A stretch of 64,000 nucleotides of DNA from Charina bottae (lineage: Eukaryota; Chordata; Lepidosauria; Squamata; Charinaidae). A model generated the notes under the pieces. The model saw nothing but the letters and a program-made list of their open reading frames with translations. It searched no databases and was not told where the DNA came from. Where the stretch lies: contig JALMGJ010000008.1 in NCBI GenBank assembly GCA_023362775.1, positions 20,785,001 to 20,849,000 on the forward strand. The letters run 5' to 3'. A program made the translations under genes and the position numbers. Below are positions 53,999-64,000 of this stretch, in pieces (the stretch's first letter is position 1; each line of letters opens with the position of its first letter).

Positions 53999-56390
53999 CA
54001 TTTTCAACCACAACAATCTAGAAAAGATGCTTCAGAGCTCTCACCTTGGGCATCCTTATTACCTTTATTATTGGCAAGTCTTGGGGCATATTGTTTCAAA
54101 CATTTCATTGTGATTTAGAATGTTAAGCACAAGACACAGTAAGATAAATGGGAAATGAATAACAGCATCAGCATTGTTTTCCTTTCATTTGGGTACCATT
54201 TGCATTGGAAACTATTTACAGTATTGTTCTCAGGGTTATCGTGTGATCTATACTGTCCTAGTTGCTGCTCCTCAACAACTTTCTTTAATAATTCCAATGA
54301 CCATGATTTATGTCAGAGTTGTACAACATATTTTGCCCTAAGAACTATACTTGGTGCTAAGAACCAAATGTAGGCAGAGCCTACAGTAGGCCAAAAAAGT
54401 AGGTGAATCCAGGCACAAAAGTTAAATTTGATTTAATTTAAACTTAATACAGGTTACATTAAGATAATTCAGTACAATTGATATGTGCATTTAATAATGT
54501 TCCTTTTTATCATATTAAAAATTACAATTTGGTGGCAACATCTGAAGAGGCTAAGAGATACAACCAAGGCTTCTGATAACAGCCTAAGTCCATAGGATCT
54601 TAGGTTGTGCCTTTCTGTGTCTCAGTACTATGACTTACTTGGCACTATGATTATGGTCAAGATAGCTTGCACAACAAATCATAGCTCGATGCAGTGTATA
54701 AACCCAACATAGATAATTTTTCATGGTCAGACCATTGTAGCTGGCATACTGAAGGTTGTATCCTGCAGTTTCTAAACCCTCAGACAGAGTTCTTACATTC
54801 TACTAAGCCATGCTTTGATTTAACCACAGTTTGTTAAATAAACACATGGTTAAATTCACAATATAAGCCCAAACTAAACAAAGTACATTGGGAATTTATA
54901 GCCAATCCCAGAATGGGTTGAGGAAGCCAGTGCAAGGGTCCTCCTGGTGACCCTCAGTTCAATTTTCTCCTCCAGTGGTATTCCTTAAGAGCAAGGCAGC
55001 AACAGTGCTTTTATGGAAATCCTTTTTAAATTTCTCACAGTGCTAAAATATTAGGTTGCTCGGGGCATTACAGACAATTAAATGGTGGTAGCCAGTAGTC
55101 ATGGCTGGCATTGATTGGAGAGGTGGGAGCAATTGCCTAAATGCATACAAAGGGCATTTTTACTCTGCCACCATTTCCACTCCCCAGTTCCTAAACACTG
55201 CTGGCCTGTGGTTAATTTCACTGCTACCAACTGTCAAAATGTTGAGGACACCACAAGCATTTCTCCTCCTTCCACCCAACCACCACCACAAACAGCAGAA
55301 ATGCAAAATGTGGCATTCAGTCAGTGCCCCACTGCAGTTTGCATGTTTATTTTATGTTGTGTGCGTTTGTCCAGTGATTTCTCAAAAAAGTTAAAATCAA
55401 AGCAGTAGCTGTGGGTGGAGGGGAACTGTGAATCTGTCAAGGCACTGCCCTTTGCTGCACTTTAAATATATGTAAAAAAAATGACACCTGGACAAGTCAT
55501 CTTAGCAACTGATCTTCAGCGGCGGAAGTGGAAGAAGCTGCTTTGACCTGTTTTGATATGACAAATTCTATAATTATTTTCCACTTAATATGTTTGTGTA
55601 AAAATAGAAACCACAATTGAGAACATACATGCCAAATCTACCCTGTCAAAGCTTTGTTAAAAATATTTCCTAAGCAGGTAATTAAACATAATTAATGAGA
55701 ACTAACCATACCCAAACAAGTTGAATTATTGTTTATATTTGTTTATATTTCTGACTTACCAAGGTTTCCAGTCTATATGGGACTGGAAAAAGTTCTGCCT
55801 GAAACGTGGACAGCTGCAGCAGGCAGAATTTATAGGGCTGCCAGATCTGGGCCCCAACATGACTTGGAGAGATACAGAAAACTCAACCCTTAACACCTTC
55901 TAGTGGGCATCAGTACTTTTGAAGGCCAATATGGTAGCCCTAATACTGGGCTAGATTAGGGTGGACTGTCTGTGGCCCAAGGCCACAATGGCCTCTCAGT
56001 CCCTTTTCTTGCCCCCATGAGACCCTTCCAAATAGGGGTGACTCCACAGTCAAAGCCCTCCCCCTTTTTGTGTGTCATGGCCATCATGCATCTTTACTTT
56101 TTTACTTCTTCCCCCCTCCTGCCATAGATGCCTTTGCCTCAAAGCACAATTCTCAAAAAATGTCAGCATTTGAGGTTGAAAATTCAGAAAAGCTGTAATG
56201 TAAGCTTTATATATTTTAAGAATAATAATTCAGACTCCCCCCCAGAAGAGGGTGCAGCCTTACCTTCATACATGAGTCAGCCCTGCTTATTTTGCATCAT
56301 TATTCCATACAGTAGCATGACTAAAATTAAATATAAAGAAAACTAATGACAACAAGGAGAACAACCAGCCTTAGAATTGGCAATGAAGAT
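53999..56390. other. Intergenic, no clear feature
   Basis: No supported gene. Around 54640-54860 some short inverted AACCACGGTTT-like phrases hint at an old MITE but ends could not be fixed. Confidence 0.4.
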
Positions 56391-56394
56391 GTCG

Positions 56395-57375
56395 AAGTGT
56401 AGATAGCTTCTGCCTTTTTTGATCAGCCATCAAAAGTAAAGGAACAAGCAGTCAAGAAAATAGGCCTCAGACTAGCACTTGGTAGAGCAGCCACAAAGGC
56501 CTTGGAAAAGATATCCAAATGCTGTGATGTATCTATACCTACAAAGATCAGAATCGTGCAAGTGATGGTATTTCCTGTGACACTCTATGGAAGCGAAAGT
56601 TGGACTTTGAAGAAGCAGGATAGGAAAAGTACTGACAGTCTTGAACTCTGGTGTTTGAGAAGACTCCTGGGAATACTGTGGACAGCCAAGAAAACAAGCC
56701 AACAGATTATTGAACAAATCAACCCAGATTTTTCACTTGAGGGGCAAATGACCAGGCTCAAATTATCCTACTTTGGAAACATTATGGGAAGACCTAGCTT
56801 CCTAGAGAAGGCTCTAACACTGGGAAAGGTGGAAGGAAAGAGAGGAAGAGGATGATCCGCAGCAAGGTAGAAAGACTCAGTTACAGTGGCAATGAGTGCA
56901 CGATTGGAAGCGCTGAAAGACCAGATTAGGGACAGATCATCATGGATACAATCTTAGACGCTGTAAGGTGCTCCACTCCGATGCCCTAAAATCCCTTTCT
57001 CTAAAGTAAACCACGGACACGAGGTCTCTTAGAAGTAAAGGGTTTATTCCGGTGCATGAAGGCTAACACGAACAAAGACTTGAATGAGCAAGTACAGCAT
57101 GGCATGGTACATTTAAACATTCCCCTCCCCGTTGTCCTTTGATGTTGACACGTGTAGTCCGCGGCTCCAGGGTGCTCAGACATTCGGTCCCGGGGATGTA
57201 GATTGCCGTTGACACTTTGGTGCGAACCGGGCTCCTCTAAGCGCTGCTGTCTATTATGCGTCTGTTTCAAGCTGCCCGTAATCCACATTGCTGTCTGCTT
57301 AATGGCAGAGGTCTGCCGAACTCTGACAGACGCTAAGAATTGACAGCGACTTGATGGCACACAATCAATCAATCT
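56395..57375 (+). mobile_element. Old RTE-clade LINE 3' part, split by a solo LTR
   Basis: The frame at 56480-56855 has VMVFPVTLYGSESWTLKK, ELWCLRRLLGILWTAKK and FSLEGQMTRLKLSYFGN, parallel to the BovB C-terminus (YGCESWTIRK; CSLEGMILKAKLKYFGH) but clearly diverged. It continues to GATCATCATGGATAC (56955) and, after the LTR, to GACTTGATGGCACACAATCAATCAA. Confidence 0.85.
56957..57333 (-). mobile_element. Solo LTR with 5-bp TSD
   Basis: The 367-bp block 56962-57328 starts TGTAAGGTGC and ends ACTCTGACA, flanked by gacgc (56957-56961 and 57329-57333). AATAAA on the minus strand at about 57036-57031 suggests minus orientation. No internal retroviral sequence is present. Confidence 0.78.
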
Positions 57376-57422
57376 CATCCAGTGCAGTGCAGTGTAGTGT
57401 AGTGCAGTGCAGTCCACTGAAG

Positions 57423-57624
57423 TGATAGATGATAGATGATAGATGATAGATGATAGATGATAGATGATAGATGATAGATGATAGATGATAGATGATAGAT
57501 GATAGATGATAGATGATAGATGATAGATGATAGATGATAGATGATAGATGATAGATGATAGATAGATGATGGATGATAGATGGATGATAGATGGATGATA
57601 GATGATAGATTATAGATGATAGAT
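57423..57624. repeat. (ATGATAG)n 7-bp array
   Basis: About 200 bp, some 28 heptamer units, with ATGG variants at the right. It reads open in several minus frames as a Ser-Ser-Ile-Ile-Tyr-His-Leu repeat, which is not a gene. Confidence 0.95.
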
Positions 57625-58169
57625 ACATACATGAAGATCATTCAGTAGCCTGTTAGAACCAGTGAATGGAGCAGAGCTTAACATTGTGTAAACTCGTGCA
57701 TAGAAAAAGGAATATTGTTTAAAAACACAGCCTGTGAGCATGTTAGAGAGATTCAGGTTCTTATTCTTACACTTTTAGCCCACCCAAGCATAAAGAAACA
57801 CATGCTTAGACATTGGAGGTACAAAAAGTAAGTACAAAAGAGTTCTTACATTTATTTTGTCCAGGTACAGCCATTTCAGTAGAAAATTGGTTTCAGTTCT
57901 TCTTTCTGTTCCCTAAACTGCATACCTCTGGCCCTGTTTGCTGCCAGAGGCTGCGTGGAGAAAGGGGGAAAACCTCTGGAGTTGAGGCCTAGCACATGGC
58001 CTCTCCATGGAAGGAGCTAAGGCACGTGTGTCCTACCCCATCGGTAGAAGAATCAGAGAGAGAGAGGAAGTGGGAGGGGCAACAAGCAGCTTCCTCTAGT
58101 AGCAGAGTTTGCCTCCTAGAGCAATCACCCATATGCTAATGAGGCATGCTTGATTTGCCAGATTCCAAC
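57625..58169. other. Intergenic, nothing recognised
   Basis: No supported gene or repeat. Confidence 0.4.
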
Positions 58170-58251
58170 AATACATACATACATAAATACATACATACAT
58201 ACTGTAGATGGATGGATGGATGGATGGATGGATGGATGGATGGATGGATGG
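58170..58251. repeat. (ATAC)n and (GGAT)n microsatellites
   Basis: About 8 ATAC units, a short gap, then 11 GGAT units. Confidence 0.95.
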
Positions 58252-58854
58252 ACAGATATTCATTTCATTCTGAGCCATTCCCAGTCTTCAGACAGCTAAC
58301 TTCTCCTGTGTTTTGTGGACTCAGAATGAAGTATCTTCCTATGTTCCTGAGAGAAAAGAGATACCTGCACTTTGTTACCTCATTTTCTAAATGGAGGTAA
58401 CAAAGCTTAAGCTGATCTAGGACTCCAAGTGAATTGTCCTTCTGAATAAAGCCATGGTTTTCTCTGGAAGAAGAACTTTCTCCCAAACTTGTTACTTGAC
58501 ATTCAATCACTTGATCACACATTTTGTCAAACTTTGTTTTGGGGGTTTAGTTACTTGACCTAATTACAACATATAGGATCGGTTTTAACTATGTAAAGAT
58601 GCCACTTTCCACTCCTGCTTCCCTGCTGCAGCTTCTCTTTCTGGGCAGAAGCAAAGGAGCCAAAAGTTAGAGCCACTGTGGAGGAAACCACTCATCACCC
58701 TGTGGCTGCTGAATACGGCCATTCAGCCTTCCCTGGCTAAGTCAACAACACAAAGACTTCAGCAACGTGGCCTGATGACACCTGAAAGGAAATTGAAAGG
58801 ATAGGACCCAAGGCACACCTACTCCATCTGATCATACAGGATGGACAGAAACTA
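58252..58854. other. Intergenic, nothing recognised
   Basis: No supported gene or repeat. Confidence 0.35.
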
Positions 58855-59580
58855 TTGGCAAAAGGTGGCCCCTCAGATAGGGAGGCCCTATGCCATGAAT
58901 GGCTTTATAGGTGGCAACCAGCACTTTGAATTGCACTGACTGGCAACCAGTGTAGCTCACAGAGCAGTGGTGTACTTGGGCATAATGTAGCACACCTAGT
59001 ATTGCTTGTAATGCTGCATTCTGGACCAGCTGCAGCTTCCCGATAGTCTTCAAAGGCAACCTCAGGCACAGCACATTGTAATAATCCATACACGAGGTGA
59101 CAAGGACATGAGTGACTGAAGGGAATCTGGATCCAGGAATAGATGCAATTACTGCACAAAGTGGATCTGTGTAAAAGTCTTCCTGGCCAAGCTGCCACCT
59201 GCTCCTTGAACCAAGAGTCTAGGAAGAGCCCCAGATTGCACACCAGTCCCAAATGGAAAAGTACTACCTCATCCAGGACTAAAGATCGAGACTTTCTGGG
59301 ATTGGGAAACCCAAATATGTATAGCCACTTAGTCTTCTTGATTTGAGCCTGAATCTGTTCCTCCCATCCAGACCTTCAAGCCCCCAAACACTGGGACAAG
59401 ACTTTGACAGCATCGCTGGACAGACCTGGGTCAAGATATACAACTGAGTATCGTCAGCCTGCCAACAATGCCTGGCTTTGAACTGATGGAATACCTCACC
59501 CAGTGGCCTCACACGGATGTTAAACAGAACCAGTGAGACCATCAAGCACTGAGGCTTCCCCAGATTCCAGGACTCAGCCT
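58855..59580 (-). mobile_element. L2 LINE fragment, degenerate
   Basis: Minus-strand pieces encode DYYNVLCLRLPLKTIGKLQL (59085-59030), CNLGLFLDSW (about 59245) and ADDTQLYILTQ (about 59455), in the order of the L2 reverse transcriptase, with several frameshifts. Confidence 0.87.
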
Positions 59581-59584
59581 TGTA

Positions 59585-59790
59585 GACAGCTTCTCCTACT
59601 GAATTATCTCCTGTTGTTATTAGTTTGGCCTTTAAATATTTAATTTTAGTCCCATTTTTTCACTGTGCTCCTTGACTTTCATTACTAGAGCTTGCAGATG
59701 CTTTGCATTTTTGGCTATCAAGGTAGTGTCATCATCAGCATAGCACGGGCTACTGATGTTTCTTCCCCTAGTTTTAAAACCATGCTACTG
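59585..59790 (-). mobile_element. RTE-clade LINE fragment
   Basis: On the minus strand one frame reads YADDDTTLIAKNAKHLQALV near 59745-59685, with one residue inserted in the usual YADDTTL, then KMGLKLNI. This is RTE reverse transcriptase of an old family, distinct from the younger BovB copies. Confidence 0.72.
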
Positions 59791-60399
59791 GATGGGAGGA
59801 CGGGATAATTCACTGAATCCCAAAAACAGAGGAAGGTGCCTTCTGTGCTCCATCTAGCTTATTGGGCTCTCTCCTGGCTACAGACAGGAGTCTTTCCCGG
59901 TGCTACCTAAAAACATAGCTAAGCGTAGGGTATTCCTAATTTATTAATGCCCTGCTGGTGCCCTCTTGGAAATAGAATGCTGCAGTAGGTGGGTTTAATC
60001 CAGCAAGAATCTTGTTATGTTCTAATGCTGAATAGCAGCTTTTCCCCAGGTCTTACAAGGCAAAAATGAAGGTAATGAGAAGAGTTCTTTGGCAACTGTT
60101 CGGTGGGGCCTTTTTTTTTTTTTACTATATTAGTATAGACCTTTAAGCTGACAGTTGGTGACTGCCGTGAAGGATGCCATAGCACCAGATTTTTGGAACT
60201 GTCAAAGTATTAGATTAGATAGTTATTGGGGTCTTTACTCATTGATGATTTTAATAGTTCACTAGTATTTTATTCAGTGAAACTAAAAATCCAGGTTGGT
60301 GTTCCCCATGTTTCTACTAGACAACTGGGTGGAGAGAAATCCCTGAACCCGATTTTTCTCCAAGGTAGTTTCCCCTGAAGCTAATAAGAGGGATAGGAC
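59791..60399. other. Upstream flank of PDE5A, nothing recognised
   Basis: No supported gene or repeat; T-run at 60110-60122. Confidence 0.35.
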
Positions 60400-61060
60400 T
60401 GGGGAGAAAGGGAAGGGGCGCCACGGAAGGGCTGGGAGAGGCTCGCCTGGCGGCCGGCAGCGCCGCGGGGACTCCGGGAGGGAGCAGCTGCGAGTCCCTC
60501 CTGGCGCGCGCTGCAGCGGGCACCGAGCGAGAGGGGTGGAGCCGGCCGGATTGCACATTAGGGGCTGGCTGGATCCCAGCTTGCCGAGGAGGAGGCGTGG
60601 AGTTGGCTTCTCGCCGGCTGCCGCGGCCAGGCACCTGGGAGCCCCAGCAGCCGGACCCAAGCGAGCTTTGGGGGTGGGGGCGACAGGCCAGGGCAGAGAC
60701 CCCGCTTGGTCCGCCGCGCTAGAGCTGAAGGGCACCCCAGGAGTGACGGGGGGACGGGAGTGCGACCAGGGAGTTGAAAGCGACAACAAATACGGAGGCG
60801 AGGAGGAGGCGTCCCGGCAGCAGAGGTGGCCAGGCGGGCCTTGCAGCTGCCTCGTGGGGCAAAGAGGGAGCACGCGGAAACCCAACGAACATGGAAGGCA
60901 GCTGCCACCCCCAGCAGCAGGAAGCGGTGGAAGCCTGGCTGGATGACCACGGAGACTTTACCCGCTCCTACTTTGTTCGAAAAGCCACCAGGTAAGCGCT
61001 GGAGCGAAAGGCGCGCAGAACCTTCTTTCGCCCCGGCGGTGCGCGGGGGGCGGGGGGGGG
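60400..61060 (+). promoter_or_regulatory. PDE5A: CpG-rich promoter region of PDE5A exon A1
   Basis: GC content and CpG density rise sharply from about 60410 and contain GGCGGCCGGC, CGCGCGCTGC and GC-box-like GGGGCGCC/GGGTGGGGGCG. No TATA box was seen at a convincing distance. This fits a CpG-island promoter with its 5' UTR ending at the ATG at 60891. The transcription start cannot be set from sequence. Confidence 0.7.
60891..60991 (+). CDS. PDE5A: PDE5A alternative first coding exon A1
   Basis: PDE5A hydrolyses cGMP in smooth muscle, platelets and other cells and is the target of sildenafil-type drugs. This exon encodes 33 complete codons plus two bases. After a Gln-rich start (HPQQQ) it has [10 protein letters not shown] then SYFVRKATR, which matches the N terminus of mammalian PDE5A1 ([20 protein letters not shown]) as I know it. 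Mammalian A1 has about 51 residues here because of a longer Gln-rich stretch. The ATG has A at -3 and G at +4. The donor AG/GTAAGC follows at 60992, leaving Arg split after two bases, as needed to join EMVNAW-type exon 2. Regulatory GAF domains and the catalytic domain lie beyond the window. Confidence 0.93.
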
Positions 61061-62685
61061 ACTGGGAGATGGAGTTGGGGGGTGAGAACAATTTCTTCTC
61101 CCTCCCGTTCCTTCGAAAAGGAGAAGCAGCAGCGAGGATTTTCCACAAAGCTGAAAGCAGCAAACAAATAGGCGCTCTGTGTCGAGGCTCGGAGTTCCCC
61201 GTGCAAATAGCTCTGGGGTTTCGCTGCGGTGTAACCCAGGCTGGCCGCTTGGCATGCCTTGCTCTGTGCCCAGCTCTAGTTGAGATCTTTGACTGGGAGA
61301 AGGGCGCTTGACCTTTCCTTTTCCCCTTCCCCTTCCGCGTCTTGTGAGCGACTTCGCTTCGCAGCAGCGTAAAAAAGTTACGGGGTATAGCCACTCGCGA
61401 AAAAGTTACCAGCTCAGCGTTGACGTGCCAACGCTCCAGCGCGCTCAGTATAACCGGGAGCTTGTTCGTAGAAATCCCCTCTAAACCTGAGAAACTAGCT
61501 TTCCCCAAGTCGAAGTTCTCCAGAAGTGATGGATGGCAACTCCTACCTGAGGCCCTGCTGGCTGGGGATAAGGAGGTTGCGTCCGGAGATGCGCGGAAGA
61601 CCCGACTCCGTCTTGTGGAAGCCAATAACGGTATATTCTAGATTCATAAGGCGGACAACCCGAGCAAGCACGTGACCCTTCCGTCGGATTTTATAAGCAG
61701 TACAACGAGCCGAGTTTCCATTTAGCCTCCAAACCCACGAAGAGATTATTCCGAACCCTGGTTTAGTTAGTTGGATTGTAATAAATATGAATTCCTTCTT
61801 AGTTCCCATCTAATAACACAACACTCATATTTTATTTTAGGCTACCCCAATTTCATGGAATCGTTAACGAAGGATGATCGCGCTTATATGAGTGGGTAAA
61901 TCGCAAGAAAAATAAGAACCAAAAAGAAAAAAGAAAGGAAAGGAGTTAGAGAAAGAAAAACTTTTGTTAGTATACGGATTTCTGCTTCGCGGCCCGCTCA
62001 CTAGCATTTAGATGGATAGAGTAAACGACCTTTAAGGTAATTGTCCTCTCTCTACAGCAAAGGAGAGCGACTAAAGCTTTTAGTTTTGGGGGGCCCTCTC
62101 TTGCGCAGGAAGACGGGGCGAAGCCACGGAGAACCAACGCATTAAAGCTGTTAGTCACAACAGAGCTTACATGTGCCCAGGCAGTATACCAGTGAAACCC
62201 CAATACCAGGAGCTTTACCCGTTCCTCGGAAGCATCACTGCTGGCTGGGTACATGGAAGCGGGACACACCTATGCTTAAAGAAGGGTAAGGGGGAAGCAC
62301 CGGATTCCTGACAGCAGTCGCCGAGATGAGGTTTGGGGTGGCTTAGGAGCCAGGAAAGTAAGAGCGATACTCTAGCTAAGCAGGGCTCAGCCGGGTTGAG
62401 GGCGAGGCGGGCTGGCGACCCTCGCCTGCGTTAGGGAGCTCAGCTCCGAGGGGCTTAGCCGGGAAAGGAGCTGTGTTTGCGCAGGAGGCGCGGCCGCCCT
62501 CCTCCGCCAGGAGGCAGCGCTGCGCTGTAGCGGCTCGAAGTAGGCCAGGGCAAGAAGTTATCAGTCGAGGGTGGGGTTTGGGGGACGGGGAAGGGGAAGG
62601 GGGAAGAGGGCTCGGAGACAGTTTCGCAGAGATCTAAAGCGGGGGTCCAAGGAGGTCGCCTGGGTTTCCTTCTCTCTCCTTGGAC
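60992..62685 (+). other. PDE5A: PDE5A intron 1, first part (A1 to A2)
   Basis: GC-rich near the exon, then mixed sequence. Long open frames on both strands, including one of 355 codons on the minus strand, are by-products of high GC. In mammals a non-coding first exon (A3) lies between A1 and A2; I could not locate it here. Confidence 0.6.
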
Positions 62686-63250
62686 ATGCTGCCTTTTGGA
62701 GACAAAACGAGGTACTTCTTTCGAGCTGAGCATTTCGCCCGCGCGACTTCAACTATTTTTAGAAAGGGAGTCAGGTTTCAGTTCGGAATAGTTTTCGTTA
62801 GAAAGGAAGCGGGTTAAGGCGGTGCAGAGAGCAGAGCTCCTGGGTGGCTCGGCGGGGAGAGCTTAGCGCGGCAAACCAAAACCAAGTCTTCCGGCCCTGG
62901 CGAAGTCCACCTTCCGATCGCCTCCGGGCTCGTCCCTCGGCTCCCCTCTCCAGCGGCTGCCACCATCTGCTCCTGCCCCTTGGCTTTCTCGACCACTTAA
63001 GGGGGATGGATGGATGGATGGGCTTTGAATGAGTTCGACGCCCATGTGCCTCTCCATCTGAGCTGGTGTGGTAAGACGAGAGGTTCCCATTAATTATTGA
63101 CTCGCAGGTTGCGCGGGTCACTGCCTTCCCGAAGCCCATCTGCGGCTAAGGAAGTCTTTCCCGCTTCCCCATGCTTCGCCCCCCCTCCTTTAAAAAGGGG
63201 GGGGGAAGTTGAAGCAGGTAGGCTGCCCCCCCTCCATGAGGGGTGTAAAT
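62290..63250 (+). promoter_or_regulatory. PDE5A: Second CpG-rich region, around PDE5A exon A2
   Basis: CpG-dense DNA (CGCGGCCGCC near 62490, CCGCGCGACTTC at 62739) surrounds the A2 exon and GGGGAAGGGGAAGGG tracts precede it. This agrees with a second promoter for the A2 isoform. Confidence 0.6.
62686..62711 (+). CDS. PDE5A: PDE5A alternative first coding exon A2
   Basis: ATG at 62686 encodes MLPFGDKT plus two bases of Arg, followed by the splice donor AG/GTACTT. This equals the N terminus of mammalian PDE5A2 as I recall it (MLPFGDKTR joined to EMVNAW). The split-Arg phase is the same as in exon A1, so both can splice to the same next exon. At 26 bp it is far too short to be called from open frames. 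G at -3 gives an adequate start context. A2 in mammals is a separately promoted isoform with the same catalytic domain and a shorter N terminus. Confidence 0.9.
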
Positions 63251-64000
63251 CAAACACCCAGAATGGAAATATAATAATAAAACCTGACATAGGTACTGCA
63301 CCCGTCCTGCAGCACTTTACTTATTTGGGAACCTGAATTCTGGTACATAATTTGGATTTCTTAAACCCCATTCACAGTCCAGAGCATTTAAAATATACTG
63401 AAGGGCAATATAACAGATACAGTGGAAGCTATTGGGACTGGACAGAGGGGTAATTAAACTAGGCAAGAGGAAGGAAAATACTTGAAACTAGCCTTGCAAA
63501 ATGCTGGTGTTTTATGGTAAGAATTTCATGTATATTCTTGTAAAAATACAAACATTAAATAAATTTCAGTAGCATGCCATCTAAAAATTAATATTTTGTC
63601 ACAAGCTTCAGAGTATGGGCATGCTTTTTTTCAATCCTCTGCGTATTACTGCTATATGTTCCAGAGCCTAGGTTTCATGCACATTAGTACATAATATAAA
63701 TTATGATATTTGCAATCTATAACCATTAAAATGAAGAGGCAGCTTTTGGTTTTGTCTTCAGCTAAACATGAAGTGCACCCTATTATGTTATAAGTATATA
63801 ATATGTGGTGTATACATATCTTTGGATGTGCAGAATTTACTTATATGCCAAATAATATTATGTAGTCTATGTTGCAATGGCTATTATTAGGGTATGCCGA
63901 GTGTATAGCTAGGGTAGCAAGTTTTGATTGGTATATTAATTGATGGAATGTTAGCTGATTAATGGATGAGGAGCATTTTTTAATCACAGAATTTCATGGA
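62712..64000 (+). other. PDE5A: PDE5A intron 1, continuing past the window
   Basis: GC-rich to about 63240, then AT-rich. No further exon with PDE5A-like sequence was seen before the window ends. (GGAT) short run at 63005-63019. Confidence 0.6.

Noticed and set aside
57365..57641. Minus-strand Tyr/His/Leu/Ser repeat proteins
   Set aside because: Translation of the heptanucleotide array.
60283..60885. 200-codon minus-strand open frame upstream of PDE5A
   Set aside because: Same cause: CpG-rich promoter DNA without family resemblance.
60558..61625. 355-codon open frame on the minus strand opposite PDE5A exon A1
   Set aside because: High GC and CpG content makes stops rare; composition is Arg/Pro/Ser-rich with no domain, and the sense strand holds a recognised exon.

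Overview
The window is a stretch of vertebrate nuclear DNA, almost certainly from a squamate reptile (lizard or snake). It holds an intact-frame BovB (RTE) copy, large L2/CR1-superfamily LINEs, a squamate-type L1, tRNA-derived SINEs of the Sauria type, many hAT-like MITEs and abundant long microsatellites. No bacterial-style gene organisation is present. Almost every long open frame belongs to a mobile element.

The only host gene I can support is the 5' end of PDE5A (cGMP-specific phosphodiesterase 5A) on the + strand at the right edge. Two alternative first coding exons are visible: an A1-type exon (ATG at 60891, donor at 60992) and an A2-type exon (ATG at 62686, donor at 62712). Both end two bases into an Arg codon, so both can splice to the same downstream exon. 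Each lies in GC/CpG-rich DNA. The remaining ~60 kb is upstream intergenic DNA filled with repeats.

Layout. 0-9 kb: MITEs, a SINE with BovB-like tail, a BovB fragment, a Penelope-like fragment with a hammerhead-like motif. 9-11 kb: a ~1.5 kb solo LTR carrying tandem repeats and interrupted by a second solo LTR. 13-16 kb: a Tc1-like element with a mutated catalytic Asp, flanked by a direct duplication, and a hAT MITE containing a 56-bp minisatellite. 19-28 kb: a minus-strand L2 nested in a plus-strand L2, then a BovB copy with 13-bp target duplications. 32.5-40.4 kb: a minus-strand gammaretrovirus-like provirus with two 877-bp LTRs that look identical, a tRNA-Gly primer site, an env reading frame and heavily deleted gag/pol. 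41-45 kb: a hAT MITE with perfect 8-bp TSD, a Penelope-like inverted repeat, LINE 3' ends. 48-54 kb: SINE nested in SINE, and an L1 with a 5' inversion and a 20-bp TSD. 56-60 kb: RTE and L2 pieces, a solo LTR, a 7-bp satellite array. 60.4-64 kb: the PDE5A promoters and first exons.

The elements do not form a functional pathway together. They record repeated nesting of autonomous elements (L1, L2, BovB, ERV) with the short elements that probably used their machinery. All element assignments come from recognising motifs by eye; no database search was run.
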